Shown: piece after piece, positions 1 through 14,200 of the stretch | Layout: each line of letters opens with the position of its first letter | Position numbering within the stretch: the first letter of the stretch is position 1 | Origin: Numida meleagris | Taxonomy: Eukaryota > Chordata > Aves > Galliformes > Numididae | Length of the DNA: 64,000 nucleotides | Direction: 5' to 3' | Assembly (NCBI RefSeq): GCF_002078875.1 | Contig: NC_034415.1 | Span: 24,405,381 to 24,469,380, forward strand | Made by a program: the position numbers and the translations under genes | The notes under the pieces: model-generated | The model's database searches: none | The model's input: the letters and a program-made list of their open reading frames with translations, nothing else | What the model was told of the DNA's origin: nothing

Positions 1-677
1 TTACCACTGGAGAGCCAGTGCACAGTGTGCATAAACAGCAAGCCAGTAGCAGCACCTGCTCTGTAGTCTGACCTGGAACAGCCCTTGGAGGTGCAGGCTA
101 GTCCCCTGGTGGGAGAGATGCTGTAAGCTGGCCTTTCCACCAGGAGCTGAAGGGAGTAGATTAGACGTGTTCTTGTGTGAGCATAAAACCTTGTTCAGCA
201 GCATGGCTGTTCTTAAAAGATCACATTGCATATGAGGCAGAAAAACAGATGGGAGCTTCCCATGAGAGTGCTCCGCAGCAAACACTACAAGCAGAGAGAA
301 GGGGCTTTTGGCACGCCAGCTGGTCTTGCCTTGGAGTGAAGTGTGCTTAGCATCATGCAGCTTTTAAATACTGCATGCCTTAATCTGATAGTGCAGGGTA
401 TGGGTCCTGCTGGTCTGGAAGCTGTGCTTTGGTAGAGCAGTGGGGGAAAAGAAAAAGCTGCTTTTGTCTAGGCAGTCTCTGGAACACAGAGAAGATAAGT
501 GGGAAGCTGATCTAATACTGGCTGCATGCTGTTCATGGGCCTGACTTCCCCAGGTGGAGACTGGGGCATCTCGCACAGCTCATCCTTCTCCTGCACAGCA
601 CTTCCCTCGCTGCCCACTGAGCCAGAGCCTACTATCCCTTTCTGTGTAAAACCCACTGTTACTTTGTATTTTTTTAG
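1..677 (+). other. ZFYVE9: Probable last intron of ZFYVE9 (3' part)
   Basis: No coding exon could be supported here. I looked on the plus strand for an acceptor/donor pair enclosing an open frame that would join the ZFYVE9 exon at 678 and found none convincing. The stretch ends in a pyrimidine-rich tract and AG at 676-677, the acceptor of the terminal ZFYVE9 exon. Reading it as intron is inference from that acceptor. Confidence 0.6.
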
Positions 678-839
678 GTTGGTTATCAAGCTGGGAGTAA
701 TGGACAGCCACTGCCTTCTCAATACATGAATGACCTGGACAGTGCCTTAGTTCCAGTGATTCATGGAGGGGCATGTCAGTTGAGTGAGGGGCCAGTCATA
801 ATGGAGCTCATCTTTTATATTCTGGAAAACATCTCATAA
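678..839 (+). CDS. ZFYVE9: ZFYVE9 (SARA) terminal coding exon, C-terminal 53 residues
   Basis: ZFYVE9/SARA is an early-endosome FYVE-domain protein that presents SMAD2/3 to activated TGF-beta receptors. Only its last exon lies in the window. After a T-rich tract and AG, an open frame of 53 codons runs to TAA at 837-839. It includes LVPVIHGGACQLSEGP and ends in MELIFYILENIS, which I recognise as the conserved extreme C-terminus of SARA; the FYVE and SMAD-binding domains lie outside the window to the left. Support also comes from position: ZFYVE9 is the convergent neighbour of CC2D1B in human. The frame assumes the intron falls between codons. The paralogue ZFYVE16 shares this C-terminal region, but synteny favours ZFYVE9. 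Confidence 0.82.
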   Translation, partial: VGYQAGSNGQPLPSQYMNDLDSALVPVIHGGACQLSEGPVIMELIFYILENIS

Positions 840-3225
840 GAGGACTTCATTTTCTGTTCAGACCTGTTCCAGCAGCAGTTGTATCTGAATCATTTGCACT
901 TTAAAACTGGAAAAATTAAGCTTTTGGTAACACTATTAAGGGGAGGTCGGGGGGTGGTGGGAGGGACAGTTGTTCCATAATTCTAAATCTTCTATGCATT
1001 GTCAACAAACAGAGGATCAGGGCAGCTTCTATACTACAACATGGCTATGCTATCCTTGCAGCTAATAACTTCTGTTATTGTTAGAAAAATGCTCATGTTT
1101 AAAGACTTAGAGTACACGACTGTAAATGCTCAAACGAGTGCAAAGATCACTGGGGCATAAATAAAAAGTGAAACTCCAATCTTGTACTGTTTGTAGATGG
1201 ACAAGTAAGAAACAACAATCAAGACCTCCATTCTGACCTCATCATAATGCCGTTTGTGGTTATTCTGTAGACATTAAAAAGTAACGTTTACATTATTTTG
1301 ACCAGATTATTGGTTGAAATGTGTTTGGGGTAGCCCTTGAGAGATGTGGAACGATTACCTAGCCATAACTACATTTGTATATGAGTCTGAATGAGAAAGG
1401 CAGGCATCTCTCGGAACGCGGTGTTATGTACGCTGCAGTTGTGTGTGAAATAGGCTAGTTTACTTTTATCCCCCACTCTATTTACTGTAAGAAAAAAAAA
1501 AACAACAAACTTGTCACCTCAGCTGATTTCTGTAACCTCCTAGAACACCTTTGTTCTTCTCTACTTTGTTTACAAATCTGTATGAATTTCGGATATCTGT
1601 CCCAAGCAGCAGAGCAGTCCTAAAGTGCAGTTATTACCCCTTTTCCCCAGTAGGTTCTGCTTTTCTAAAAAGAGTAACACCCAGGGCAGCTTTAAGTCTC
1701 CTCCCTGCTGTACGCTGTAGTGTAACGCTAGTGTCGTGTAATACAAGACAGCTTGCACTTACTAGCTGCACCATGTAAAAGCTTACCTGTGATACAAGTA
1801 TAGAGTGTCTCTTTCTGCATGTTCTGCTGAAAAAGGCTTTCTGGTCAGCGCTGAAGACTTGCACTTGGCCCAGTGCTCTTGGTCTCACCTGGAAGGGTGC
1901 TAGGGAAGCAGCTGCTCACAGCTGGCACAGCATGGTGAAGCTGGAATTGAGACAGCTAGAGGAAATGCGATTCCACAGTCTTCCCAAATTAAATTGTTTC
2001 ACTGGAAAGCTGCTCACGAGGGGAAAGAGCTCAAAGCAGGAGCAGGGGGTTGTCTGTTGAGTCAAGCAAAACAGCTCTGAACCCCTCCCAGGAAGGGGAT
2101 GAACATTTCCCCCTGCTGTCTATACAGAAAATTAGTGGGGAAAGGGAGACTACTTACAGTTAAGACAGTATCTCAGACCTTGCACTGTCCCTATTTGCAA
2201 TCAGTTCTGTTGGATGCAATGGGGATCATTTCGTTCCTGCTGTGTATGAGTGATACAGGCGTCCTTTCAACCAGAAAGAGATATGCAAGGCTACTGTGAG
2301 ACCAATGCTATGTTTTTTAAACAAATATGCAGCGTTAGCTGGGCAAAGGAAAAGGTAACTGTACACAGTGATGTATTTTATGTAAAGCCAGCATCGTATA
2401 TGTACAGAGTGCATTTGTGAATAAATGGCTACTGCTTTTTTTAAAAAAACAAGTTTTACAAATTCATAGCAGATTACAGCTGTTAGCACCCAACCTTTTG
2501 AGAAGAAAGGCCATACTACTGGGGTCCCACTCTCGAGATAAAAGCTGGCCAGCAAGAGGTAGCACGTTAGCAACACTTACTTACCAGGTTAAGTGTCCAC
2601 CAAGTACAGCCTTACCTTTGGCAAGTGGGGAAAGGTGGCTTCGTGTTTCACAATGGCCAAACAAACCTTAAGCAGTGAAAAGCCTCCCTATGTATTTGTG
2701 CAGTGGAGCAGGACTAAGGTTACTTTCCGCCTCCCTTCTGCACCCTGTGCGCGCACACTCTGGGCACAGTGCAGCACTACGTGGTGTAGGCGAGATTTGG
2801 TATCTGGAAGAGAGTTCCGTCAACGAAGAAAAAAAAAAATCTTCCTTCCAGAGCCTGCACTCCAGTTCTGCCACAGCAGCAGCTTCCCAGTTACCTTAGT
2901 TGCATTGTTATGCTTAATAATGAAGTAAAAGAGGTGAAAAATCTTTATCTTCTCTTGCTTTGCCCCAGAAGTCATTTAAGCTTGGGTTACGTTTGTGCAA
3001 AACACTATCAACGGGTGACTGACATGTTTGCTTCAACCATAGCCTTTTAAATGACCTTAATTACCATGTTGTTAAGAAACGAGTACTTGTTTTAGAGAAA
3101 AATTGTACTTTTAAAATTCAGTTAGTTAACACTGCAAAAAACTGCATATTATATTTTTATTTTCAACATGTAGTTTTGTATATTAAATTTATTGAAATTA
3201 AAAACTAAATACTGTATTGTCTTCA
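840..3225 (+). other. ZFYVE9: ZFYVE9 3' UTR and downstream sequence
   Basis: No coding sequence is supported. The stretch downstream of the ZFYVE9 stop is AT-rich with poly(A)-signal candidates on the plus strand: AATAAA at 1160-1165 and 2420-2425, and ATTAAA at 3182-3187 and 3197-3202. The last pair sits in a very AT-rich tract followed by a T/G-richer stretch, so a 3' UTR of about 2.4 kb ending near 3220 is plausible, but any of the earlier sites could be used. UTR length is inference without transcript data. Confidence 0.45.
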
Positions 3226-5131
3226 TCTGCTCAGGAAGACAGAGGCAGCGCTGCCCGACTGCTCTGGACTCTTTCCTGCCTACAGCCATGCCCCCCCCAC
3301 AGCCGCACGGCGCTGCCCCAGTGGGGGCACATCCTCTCCTCTGAGGTCACTCGCTGCTGTTGGCTCACAGAGATTTAAGCACACGAACATATTTGGTACC
3401 ATTTTTTTGTATGCTGCTAATTAAAAGCATTCCTGAAAATAGTCATAATCCAGTTTTTTTTACACACCACAGAGTGGCTATTTTCCCATCACCTGGAAGA
3501 ACTGTGAAAGCCTATTTTTGTACAAAAAAAATACAGTGACCATTTGTGAAGTAGCAGCCTAGCATACCTCTTTTTTCTTTTTTAAATGAACAAACAGACA
3601 GAAAAAGGCACAGTACCCTGGCTGCACTGAAATAAGCAGTGCAGTAAGCATGGCAGACAGCGTAGCCAGAACAAAAATGCAGATCTGTAAGCACCTGCTG
3701 CTAAGAAGCATTGCCACCTTCTCTGCTAGAAGGCAGCATCCCAAGAAGCTGAACTTCCCGATGCAGTGGCATGCGTAGAGGAGGGGGGACGCTGCTGCCA
3801 GATTTCTGCCTGAGTTTTCTCCCCTCTATTTTAGGAAACTGCTACTGGGCAGAGGGTGGGGGAAACAAAGTGTCGATGATAAACAGAAAAAGCTGTATCA
3901 GACTGCTCCCTGTACCGCGCTGGGTGCTTGTACCCTTAACAAAAAATATATCTATCTATGAAAGGCCTTACCTGTAGCTTGACTGAAAAGTTTCTGCACC
4001 GCTCAGGGAATTTTGTTTTAAAGGGCTAAACCTTCCGCACACCACTCTGCATAGTTAATGTAACATTCATCCTGGTGCTACGTTAGTAGTCCCGCATTAA
4101 GGCAATTCTGTCTATTTTGTGTAGACAAAATAACAACACCCTGCAGCAGCAAATTTTCAGAGCCTTACATTTGCCTTAAAACTATTAATAAGCACTATGG
4201 CTGTTACCAAAAGAGACATTAGGTTCAGTAGTGCATTCGTGTAATGTCTTTGGTGCTTGCAGCTAGCAGCATCTCTCTTCATACACGTTCATCCCACATC
4301 TCAGCCTTCCTGTGGAGCTGGGGAAAGAAGGGAAAATGAAATTACTTGATGCAGTATTAACATGTTCACAATTCAAGGTCATATACTTAACATGCCGACA
4401 TGAAGTTTCTGGGTGGTCAAGTAGAAAAGTCAACGGAGCAAAATCATTGAGCTGTAGTGACAGAAAATGCTTCTGTGTCCAGTCAGTGCACAAGGCCAAG
4501 GCACTGCCTCAAGGACTGCCACCAATACGGCCCCCAGCCAGCCTGAAGCTCAGGAGCAGCTCCTTCACTGTGAGGAAGAAATCAACTGCCAAACAACCCG
4601 TTTGGGGCTTCCAATTCAGACTGTTGTATTGAAACAGGGCCTTGTAGAATCTCAGACAATTTGGAAGCAACGATGTGGCAGACAGGTGAAGCTCATGAGT
4701 ATTAGTCTAACTGCCATTTATGAAAGCAGAGCAAAACTATATGCTAAGGAACAGGGATCCCAGAGACTTCAGGAAGCCAAGAGAAAGATGAGGGACTGCT
4801 CATTAGAAAGTTTCTATTTACACATCATCTGTTGTCCGTGAGTTTTGTTGCATGCTTGCATAGCACAGTCGTGGTCCAAAAGGACTCCACACTGTAACAC
4901 TACGATAGCATATCTGATTACAAACAAATCAGATAAAGATTCTGTAACCTCATTTCTGAAAGTACGTCAGCTCACCCCCCACAAGTATAAAGGTGAATGG
5001 TATCAAAGCCATGTAATTAGGTCAATGCCATCATAAGACTTTATTCCATGCAGAATTAATTAATCTGTAGCTCTGAATTTATCTGATGGCCAGACCATCT
5101 CCAGATGCTGTATTCATACCTCATATAGGAA
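3226..5131 (-). other. ZFYVE9-CC2D1B convergent intergenic/3' UTR region
   Basis: This holds the 3' flank of CC2D1B on the minus strand and possibly the end of ZFYVE9 on the plus strand. I see no gene family in it. A 124-codon plus-strand ATG frame at 4467-4841 has no recognisable domain and lies opposite the CC2D1B 3' flank; I treat it as chance. A T-rich and A-rich mix with no clear repeat fills the rest. Confidence 0.5.
5040..5045 (-). terminator. CC2D1B: Candidate CC2D1B poly(A) signal
   Basis: AATAAA on the minus strand, about 90 bases after the CC2D1B stop codon. Use of this site would give a very short 3' UTR. Further AATAAA sites downstream, for example near 3160, could also be used. 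Confidence 0.4.
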
Positions 5132-5251
5132 CTAGTGTTCAAGGACCAGCCAGTTTTCTGTAATTGTTTGAACATCCTGACCGCTGAGGGGCTCCCTGAG
5201 TCTCACTTTTACCTCCAGTTTCCCTCCAGTGGGTTTTCTGCCATCAAAAAT
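5132..5251 (-). CDS. CC2D1B: CC2D1B coding exon 23 (residues 843-881, stop)
   Basis: Encodes IFDGRKPTGGKLEVKVRLRE and NWLVLEH, then TAG at 5132-5134. The last residues differ from human (EPRGL) only after VLE. Confidence 0.95.
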   Translation of the reverse strand: MFDGRKPTGGKLEVKVRLREPLSGQDVQTITENWLVLEH

Positions 5252-8200
5252 CTGAAAGAACCACAGAAAGAAGGGCAGTTAGGACGCAAAATTGGTCTTG
5301 ATATAGAAAACATGCAGAACAGAGTCCTCAACAAGTTCCCAGTACCAGAACTGTTACACAAAGAACAGTCTGTTGTTTAGCAAAACTCATCCAGTACAAA
5401 TCTGTCCTCTGCATGTGAATCATTTATGCAATGTGAATATTCATTTTCCCTTCACAGTCAAATATTATTATTAGAGCACACCTCTCCCAGACAACATACC
5501 TCGATGATCTCTCTAACTTCACATTCTGATTCCAGCTTGTCCAGTTTCAGATGTGCTGTTCCCACATGCTTGTCACTTCTGAAAAAGGACCTGTTAAAGA
5601 AATCTTCCTTAATGGAAAGGGAAAGGTTTATCAGAACATTAAGGAGAAAGCAAAGTAAGAGGTTGTCACTGTTGGTACCATCAACGATCCAAGGAGGTTC
5701 TCCAGGCATGCTGCTAGAACTGTAAAACCAGGGTGAAAGGGGCAATACTGTGGTGAACTAGGCCACAGGATACTGAAATACTCATATTCTAACTACTCTC
5801 TCATAACCAAGTTAGAGAGAAGCATAGTGAAGACAGCTGAATCCTAAGTTAGCACCTGGAATGGCAGAAATTCTGGTTTCCAAGTCACTGACTTTAGGAA
5901 AACAACAAAAACAAAATAACCCATCCTTCTTCCTGTTATCATTAAGAGACATTAAGATACAATCAAGCAAGACCTGACGTGCACTGAAACTTCTAAAGCT
6001 GATGTTACAGAGTCTCACAGTCATGTCAGTTGTGGTAAAAGTAACTGGTATAAAACAATCCTTCTAAATTGCTTGTCTTGCATCTGATGACCCAGCAACA
6101 AAACTCGAAAACATCCCTGACATTAACCATCTTCAACTTGATGCACTTCATTCATCAGAGCCTTGAGGATGGACATTACTGATTTTTTTTCTTTAAATTG
6201 TTGAAAGAACATTCATCAGCTTCCTGAAAACTTCAACACGACCACTAGCGCCTTTCTTCAGCTCCAGACTGATACCAGACATGAGTCCTGTAGCAAGGCG
6301 CCTCTCATTTACACGCCTGTGAGACGAAGTAACAATTACATTCAAAAGACATCCAAGGATTACCAAGGGAGGTCACACCAAAACTGCTTTCTAGTTTGCC
6401 CGTGTCTCTCCACTTGCAGCAGAATGAGAAAGAGTGGACAACCCCCCTGAGATCAAGTGTGAAAAGTCAATTACCATTACAGTTTGGAGTATTTCTACAA
6501 AAGAATTCTGACAGCAACAGACTCAGAATCCACTGCAGAGTAGGTCAGTCTGAATTTTGTTGACACAAAGCCTTCCAAAGCTGGGACTGTATTCTCCATT
6601 GATATGTATGACAGTAGGCCCACAAACTCATTTAGCTAAGTTAGAACTGGTTAGCTTGCATGCTGGAATACTTCCTTTACTCCGTATGCACCTTAAAATG
6701 AAGGATTACACAACTGTACTGCAGTCTGTTGGACTCTTTGTTCGTAAACTTAGAAGTAGCAATCCTCCTCGCTACATTTTTTTTTAATGTATTTCTCCAT
6801 ATTCTAAACCAGGAAATAAAGCCTGGTTCCCTCTTGATCAGGGAGCTTGCAGGGAAGAATGAGCTTGCTGTAGGCTATGGCTTCAGAAACCTCTGGGGAA
6901 ATCTGCTTTTATCTTCAGCAGATTTTACGAGAGTTTTAAGTTAAGACTTTTCCTTCGGAAAAATTCATTGCTGGGTTTTTCACTTCAAAGTGTTTTCTAA
7001 AATAAAGTTTAACATATGACCTGAAACAAGTTTCCTTTGTTCACTAAGAGAAAAAAATTACTGTGAGACAGACAAAAAGCCATCAGAGACCTTGAATCTG
7101 TCACATCCATGAGCATTTCTGGAAGTATTATCCAGAAAGACAATGAGCTGCCAGTCTTAAGAGAAGAGCCTGGAACACTTAATCCTCTCCTTTCTCCACT
7201 GGCTGCAGGTAAGCAGGCACATCAAGAACTGCATGAGGCAGAAAACATATGAAGACAGTAGGAATTCCACTGTGAAGGGGAGGCAGCTGGGCCTGTTTGT
7301 TATCTGGGGTATCACGCACCACAGCAGGAAGCACGTTCTGCAATTTTGCCTTGCAGGAGGCCTGGCAGCCCCGTTCTGTCCCAAGACAGCTGGGGGGCAG
7401 ACGATCAGTGGGTATTTCTTATTTATTCCCTTCCCTGTTGCTGTTTGCCATGGGGAACTGCCAGCCCCTACCCCCATCCAGAAACAAGTATATATTTAAC
7501 TTGTTAGATTCATGTTCTAAGGACAGGAAAATCCCTCAATGTCAGAAAAGAGAAAATTCACCCAGATATGTTTGCTGATCTTCAGAAGGGCTTCAAAGGA
7601 CAATCTGGAGCTGGCACACAATTTCATGAGTCACTGGAAAGTGTTTCCCAATGGGCGAACTTAAGCCCGAGCTCAGAACCTCGTGGTTCCTGATGTGAAG
7701 AGCAGAGGATATGCCCCACATGTGCAATGGCATGCAAAAAATAGGGAAAAGTGTGTTTACATTTAAAAACCTAACAGATCTGTGCCAAACAGGCAGGATC
7801 TCCAGCAGTGAATCCTGAGAAACAGCAGACAGGGTTGATAGGGAAAGAGGAAGGAAGTCAGCTACTGCTTCAGTGGAGATATTAAATGGAAGATCTAGAG
7901 GAAAAACAATGAGAGTTTACCTCATAAATTACATGATCTACAACATTAAAAGCACTTAAAAAAAAAACACCGGATCCTTTCTGCATGCTTCAATAATAGA
8001 AACAAAGAACTGCACAAGGAGCCACCACGACAGAACCAGGTTATCTGCCATCTCACCCAAGTCATGGGTCACAGCTAACAGTGAGATGAGTAAGGCCATT
8101 TGGATTTTGAATAAATTGGTGATAAGCTCAGATAAAGGATGATTCCCCTGAGTGCTACCAATTGCTAACATCCATCTCATCCTGTTGGTCTCTGAGATGA

Positions 8201-11200
8201 GGGTAGCTGGGCTCTCTCAGAACAGTTTGCCAGCAGCGCTCAGTAAATATTTTAAGATCCTCAGAAGGTAAGTACAAAATTGTAACACTAGTTCTGCCTC
8301 AGTCTGACATCTGCTTTACTACTGTTAATGCTTTGCTGTCACTTGTATTTCATTATTCTACAATATTATCCCACATAACATTTAAACCTTCTAATCCAGA
8401 TGATTAAAAACAAATCGGACAAGAATCAAATGAAGAATCACAAGAATCAGTTTAATGCTGAATCATTGCCTCCTCTGTCATCAATTTCTCTTAATGTACC
8501 AATTCTCAATGGATCTTCCACTTAGGACCCATACAACTTCATACACTTGCGCTTCATAAATCTCAGCTATGGCACTCTTGTCAACCCTTACAACAGAAGC
8601 AGTGAGGGGCACATGCTAAACTTACCCTTTATGAAATACTTCGAATTTAATTCCTTTGGACCGAATTGCTCGTCGGAAACCTCTGTGATTTCGGTTGATG
8701 TTCAACTTGAACAACTGGTTGTATTCTACAGAGAAGAAAAATGAAAGAAAGCTGTCAAAGTCCAGTGAAGTGCAGCGCTCTATTATGTGCATGTACTCAT
8801 ACCTCTGTTAATCTCTGGCCCATTTAAAAAGACACCTCACATCTGTACGAACCTCCTTCTCAATAAATGCAGACCCAGTTAGTGGAAACACACAGAGCAG
8901 AACTCTCAGTAGGAGGGCTTCAAGACTTCCACTCTCAAGAGAACGTATAGTTAAATTAACAGCTAACAATTCGGATATTTAATTCAAAGTTGTTTTGATA
9001 CTAGATGGCTGCTTACTGAAACAGTTAGAAAAAGTAATACAGCAATAAACCAAACTCAGAGTGTAAGATGATTACACACAGTCAAGTGCAACACTGGTGT
9101 TTGCTAAGTACAAAGGGATATTTTTCCAAAGGTACAGAAGTCTTCTAGTTTGAAGATTCAGTCTTAAATATAAACAAAAAAAACCCTGTTTCTACAGTGA
9201 CGCTTTGTAAGGTTTAGAAATGCTAGCATATTAGCAAAAATCATGACAGAATTGGCAATCTCACAGGGCACCAAAAAACATCTGATCCCTGGAGATTTTG
9301 AAAATAATAATTTAACTTACTCAATAAAGAAAATGTATTTATCTGGCCCACCTCCCAGCAGGGCTGACAGCAACAGCTGGAACACGACAGGTCACTTCAT
9401 CATTTCACTACTTCATGACACAATTGCTACCATCAATACTGGGATGAAGGCGAAGAAATGCCACATCTGGACTTCACCTTCTAATGTTCCCTTTCCTAAC
9501 ACACATAGAAGTACTAACCTGGAGAATTGTTATTGTTAATTACAGGTGTTTTACTCTTTTGAGGTTGCTCCTATTAAAAGAGAGACACAAGGCATAAAAA
9601 TATCAGGTACTGTTTCAAAATACAGAATAGTAAGCATTTTTATCACTAGCTTTTTAATACCATACAAGAAACATGAGTTTTAGGCAGGTGTTATCTGAAT
9701 GATAAAGGGAGTCACGGTACATTCAAGACTAAAATACCTGGATATCATTGTGGTTGCAAATATAATGCTAGATAAAGAATAAGCCAGAACATCATATTAA
9801 ATACAAGTGCCACAGATAAGCTACATGGTCACACTCAATTCAGACCCGTCATCATGAAGATACTGACAGCAGCTGTTAAATCACATGATAAACTATGCTC
9901 GTTCCATGGCACAGTAATTCTGTTCCTTCGGCATTAGCTGGAATAATAAGCTACACAAGGAATCCATCACAAGTCACTCAGGGAATTGCCCTACTATTAT
10001 TTTGCCTGACAATCAATCTGTCACCAAAATAAATTAACTTTTAACCTAAAGCAGAGTACAGACTGAATCTCTGGAGACTGAACAAGGACAATGTGACCTA
10101 ATTATTGCAGCTACTTTGCAAAACCGACTTCAGCTATGAAGGAGAAAGGTGGTATATTTGCTCACTGGCTAAGCAGTAGAGATCTGCCTTTTTCTTTTCT
10201 TTTTTAGTAACGAAGAAAAATAGATTAAAAGCAACTTTGCTGATTCTTACTCATTCCCCAGAACATGACTTGTACACACCAATTGTTTTCAGCCACCCCA
10301 ATGGGGTGTGCTCTTCCATTAAAGTCTTGTCTAACTCAAACATAATCTGTCCACTGCCGATTTCCCACAAGTAAATGAATTTGTCTTAGCAGAATTACTG
10401 CAAAATGTATTGGAAGGTAAAAATCTAGGCTGGCTTCTTGCTGAGCTAAGTACTAGCACTGTAAGAGCAGAAATTGGTTTTGCTCTATTGAGAGAGTAGC
10501 AGAAGTTGCAGCACTTCTGCTGATAATCAGAGTAGGTAGCTCTCTTTAGAAACACTTCTAGATCAACTTTCAGAAATTTAGAAGCGAGAGGAACAGGATG
10601 ACACTGGGGTGGTTTTAAGGGAAGAAGCATTATTTCTCTCTCTAAATACTGCAAAAAGATGGAAGCAATATATATATTGGTTCTAATGAGGGCTATCTAT
10701 CTATACACACACACACACAAACGCATCAATTTGGAAAATAAACACCAACAGAAACTCGTAGCACAGCTCAAACCTACAGAAAAAAAGATTCAACAGATCT
10801 GTTTCTCAGGAAAAAAAGGTTCTGGGTTTTTTTTGTTTGTTTGCTTTCCTTAAATATGCTGAAGCAGTATGACTAAAAACACTAAAAGTGTTTCTCTTCT
10901 TCAAATAAAGCCTGCACTCCCTCCTTCAAGTCCTAACAAGCTAATGCAATGGTAAAGGTCTCAGACTGAGGTACAGAAGACTCAGGACACACACTCACCG
11001 TGCTTGGGTAATGAAATTCAAACTTCACAAATGCATCTAAATCTTTTGGTGCCACACCTGAAGGAGACAAGAGTCAGCCAATCCCAATAGCTAATGCAAG
11101 TATTTTCACTGCATCTGTAACGTCAAGCGGGATTTTCAAAAGCACCTGATTTTCAGAAAGACTCATGACCTGTTTCTTAGTAATAACTGAAGAACCCATC

Positions 11201-14200
11201 CATTAATCTGACATCCATAGGAAGCTGACATCCAAAAGTAAACATCTACCTGCTAGTCCTGAGGCAATCTAGCATAGATTGTTTACAAGCCCCAGGAATG
11301 AGGTACTAAAAGCAGTGATGTTGGCAGGGACAACTGTGTGCTGAAGGGTCAGTACTGATGGTGCAGAGCTACAGAGGGCACTCGTAACAAAATACAAGAC
11401 ATGAAATTTAAACTACGACCAGTTGTAAGTGAACCCACGACAATTTGAAGTTCTTCCTTCTGTCCAGATTGAACCCAGATTCTCTTTATTCTTACGCTGC
11501 TATTTTTTTTTGCGTGTGCCTTTTAATACTGTTTAAGGGTGTTTTGTCTTTGAGCCTGAAACCCAGTTATTTTGTAGAGTGCTGGTTAGAAAGTTCTGAT
11601 CCTCAAGTGGTCTTTAGGGTAGAAAATCTCATTTCTCACTACTTTACCCTACCTTCTCAAAGACCACAAATCCTTCTAAGTTCATACCTGGTGGAGCTGG
11701 TAGGTTTATCCCCCTGACAATAAGAAGGTGCATTTCTGTGCTGTTGAGCTCAGAAAATATCCTGTGAAAAAAAATAAAGACAAAAAGTGTATTCACCTCA
11801 GTATCCTTACACCACTGATCCACTGCCAGACCAGGATGCCATTGATACGTCAGAACTTTTTCAACAGCATAATCCTGCAAAGATGATCTTCAGAAATTAC
11901 AGAAGAGTAAGTAAAGAATATGAACCAAAATAAAACCATCTCTGAGGCATAGTGAAAAATGCCAAGAACAAAGCCCAGAGACACCAGGATTGAGTGAGAC
12001 AGACAGAAGAAGGAAGAGTCGCTGATGTAGCAGAACATGAGAGATGAAGATGGAGACAGCAGATAAAGCTGGAGATAGTCTGAAAATAAAAGGACACAGA
12101 AGAACACCGTCTTAGTATTTTAAGTGGTTTTGAGTGTCCTTTCATGAATGCTGAAACCCTATGTGCCATCTGAGTTTGCTGAAGCCAACAATGCCCTAAG
12201 AGCTAGAAAACAGTTTGCCTGAGAAATCCCTTTGTTTTTACACACCTTATTATCTTAAAGGTTCTCTCCTCAAAGTGATGGCTTGGGGGATCCATTCCTT
12301 GTGCTCGTGCAAGCTGTAGGATGTCCAAGTCCTTTTTACAGCCTTGTGCCAGTTTCTCAAACCTGTGAAAAAAAACCAACAGAAAAGTTGCACACTGTGG
12401 AACACCAGAGTGTTCTGCCAGACACAGGCAACAGAGTAATCCTCAGGTCAGTCAGCTGATGGCAACTTGGAGAAGCTGGCCTCAGCATTACTATCCCTGT
12501 AACACAATGAGAATCCTGCAGGCCTCACAACCACTAGCTCTTTCACAAAACGAGAATCTTATCAACCCCATCATTTTTTAAGGAGGTCATGCAGACTCAA
12601 GCCTGAAATGATCATATTATGGGATGATTAATAACGGCAAGTGGCAGGACTTACCGAGTTGTTTCAGCTACATTTCCCAGATGCATAAACTGCTTGGAAT
12701 ACTGCAAACATTTCTGTAAACAGCAACGAACAAAGACAGACGCACTTTAATGATCTTTACATGCAAATTCATGTTTGGTAGCAAGATTTGAGGCTCATAA
12801 AAGCATTATTTAAGCTAAGAATCCAGATTTTTCCTGAGTCACTCAAAAAGATCCATCCCCCAGTCCTCTAAACCCAAAATTGAGCACTCATTTGTTCAAG
12901 TTGCTCGGTCCTACTACTTTGTAAATGACTTAATTTCTAGAGGTTCGCCCAAGGGCTAGTCTTACTCAGATGAGAACTATCTTCAAAGTTGAGTGCTCGT
13001 ATTTAACAGTGATAATTGGATAGTTCCAAGCCTCCAAGTACACCCTCTAACTTCAAACAGTGGAGATTCCAGATCTGAAAATTTTCCACTCTAGGATGTA
13101 CAGAATACAACATATTTTACAAGAATATTAATAGAATCCTAGAAATGTAAAAAAAAGATAAAAACATTTTTTCCAAGGATAAAACAGTTACCTCATGTTG
13201 GTCCTTGAGCAGTTTTATGAGCTGTGTGTATACTTCATCTGCTTTCTGGGATAGTCTGACATCTTCATGGTGTATGAAGATAAAACCACCCTCTTCATCT
13301 GTAGGGGGTGATGGCAGCTGCAACACAAGAACACCACATTTCAGAGCCCTTGTAAGAAACAATGAAGTAGACAAAAAGCAGTCAGAATGTATGGAAAGGT
13401 CAGTGAAGGGAGACAGGCTGTTTAAGTAACTCCAACCCAACCACTACTTAAACCACTGTAGGACAAGTTCTAAGACCCTGAAAAATGCAATGCCTTACAG
13501 GTCTAGCTCCCTGATTATTTAGGTCAAGAGAGATACACAGCGTGTTCCCTCACCTACCCACACACCACCAGGAGCTAGAACATCACTGGATCACATTCAC
13601 CTGATCCTCAGCCCAAAATGGAGTTAGGATATAACCAGGAGGTGTACTCAAACAACAGACCTGGGGAACATTTTCAAGCTGCATGGTTTAGGTGTGTCAT
13701 TGTACATCAGGAGCAAACTGTTTACAGAGACTCGATTTTCCTCAGAATCTGGCACAATTTCTGGGCTCAGTATCCACACCTACTACTTGTGTGGTTTTAA
13801 CTAGTTTTGTGTTGAGAATTATTATTAAATCATTCAGCGTTTTAAGCATGCAATTAAATGTCTGAAAATACAATACAAAGCAGAATACTACCAGTCCTAC
13901 TAACCTTGGAAATATCAACAAGTTTGCCACATTTTGCTTCCTCAATCTTTAGGTCAAAGGTCTTAGCTGTTCTGAGATATGTCTTAGCCTGTTCAAGGTT
14001 ATTTTCCTTCTTTGCTTTGATGGCTGCCTTCATGTATTGCTTCTTTCTGTTCTCCAGAAGTTCCAGTTGTTCCCTAGCTGAAAAACAGTTGTATAAAAAC
14101 CCTCACTCATCCGACACTGCCATGGCCCTGAAACAGGTTTATCATGTTCAATTTATACTCAAGAGAAAGATCAGTAAAAGTACAGACATAACTGAGGACA

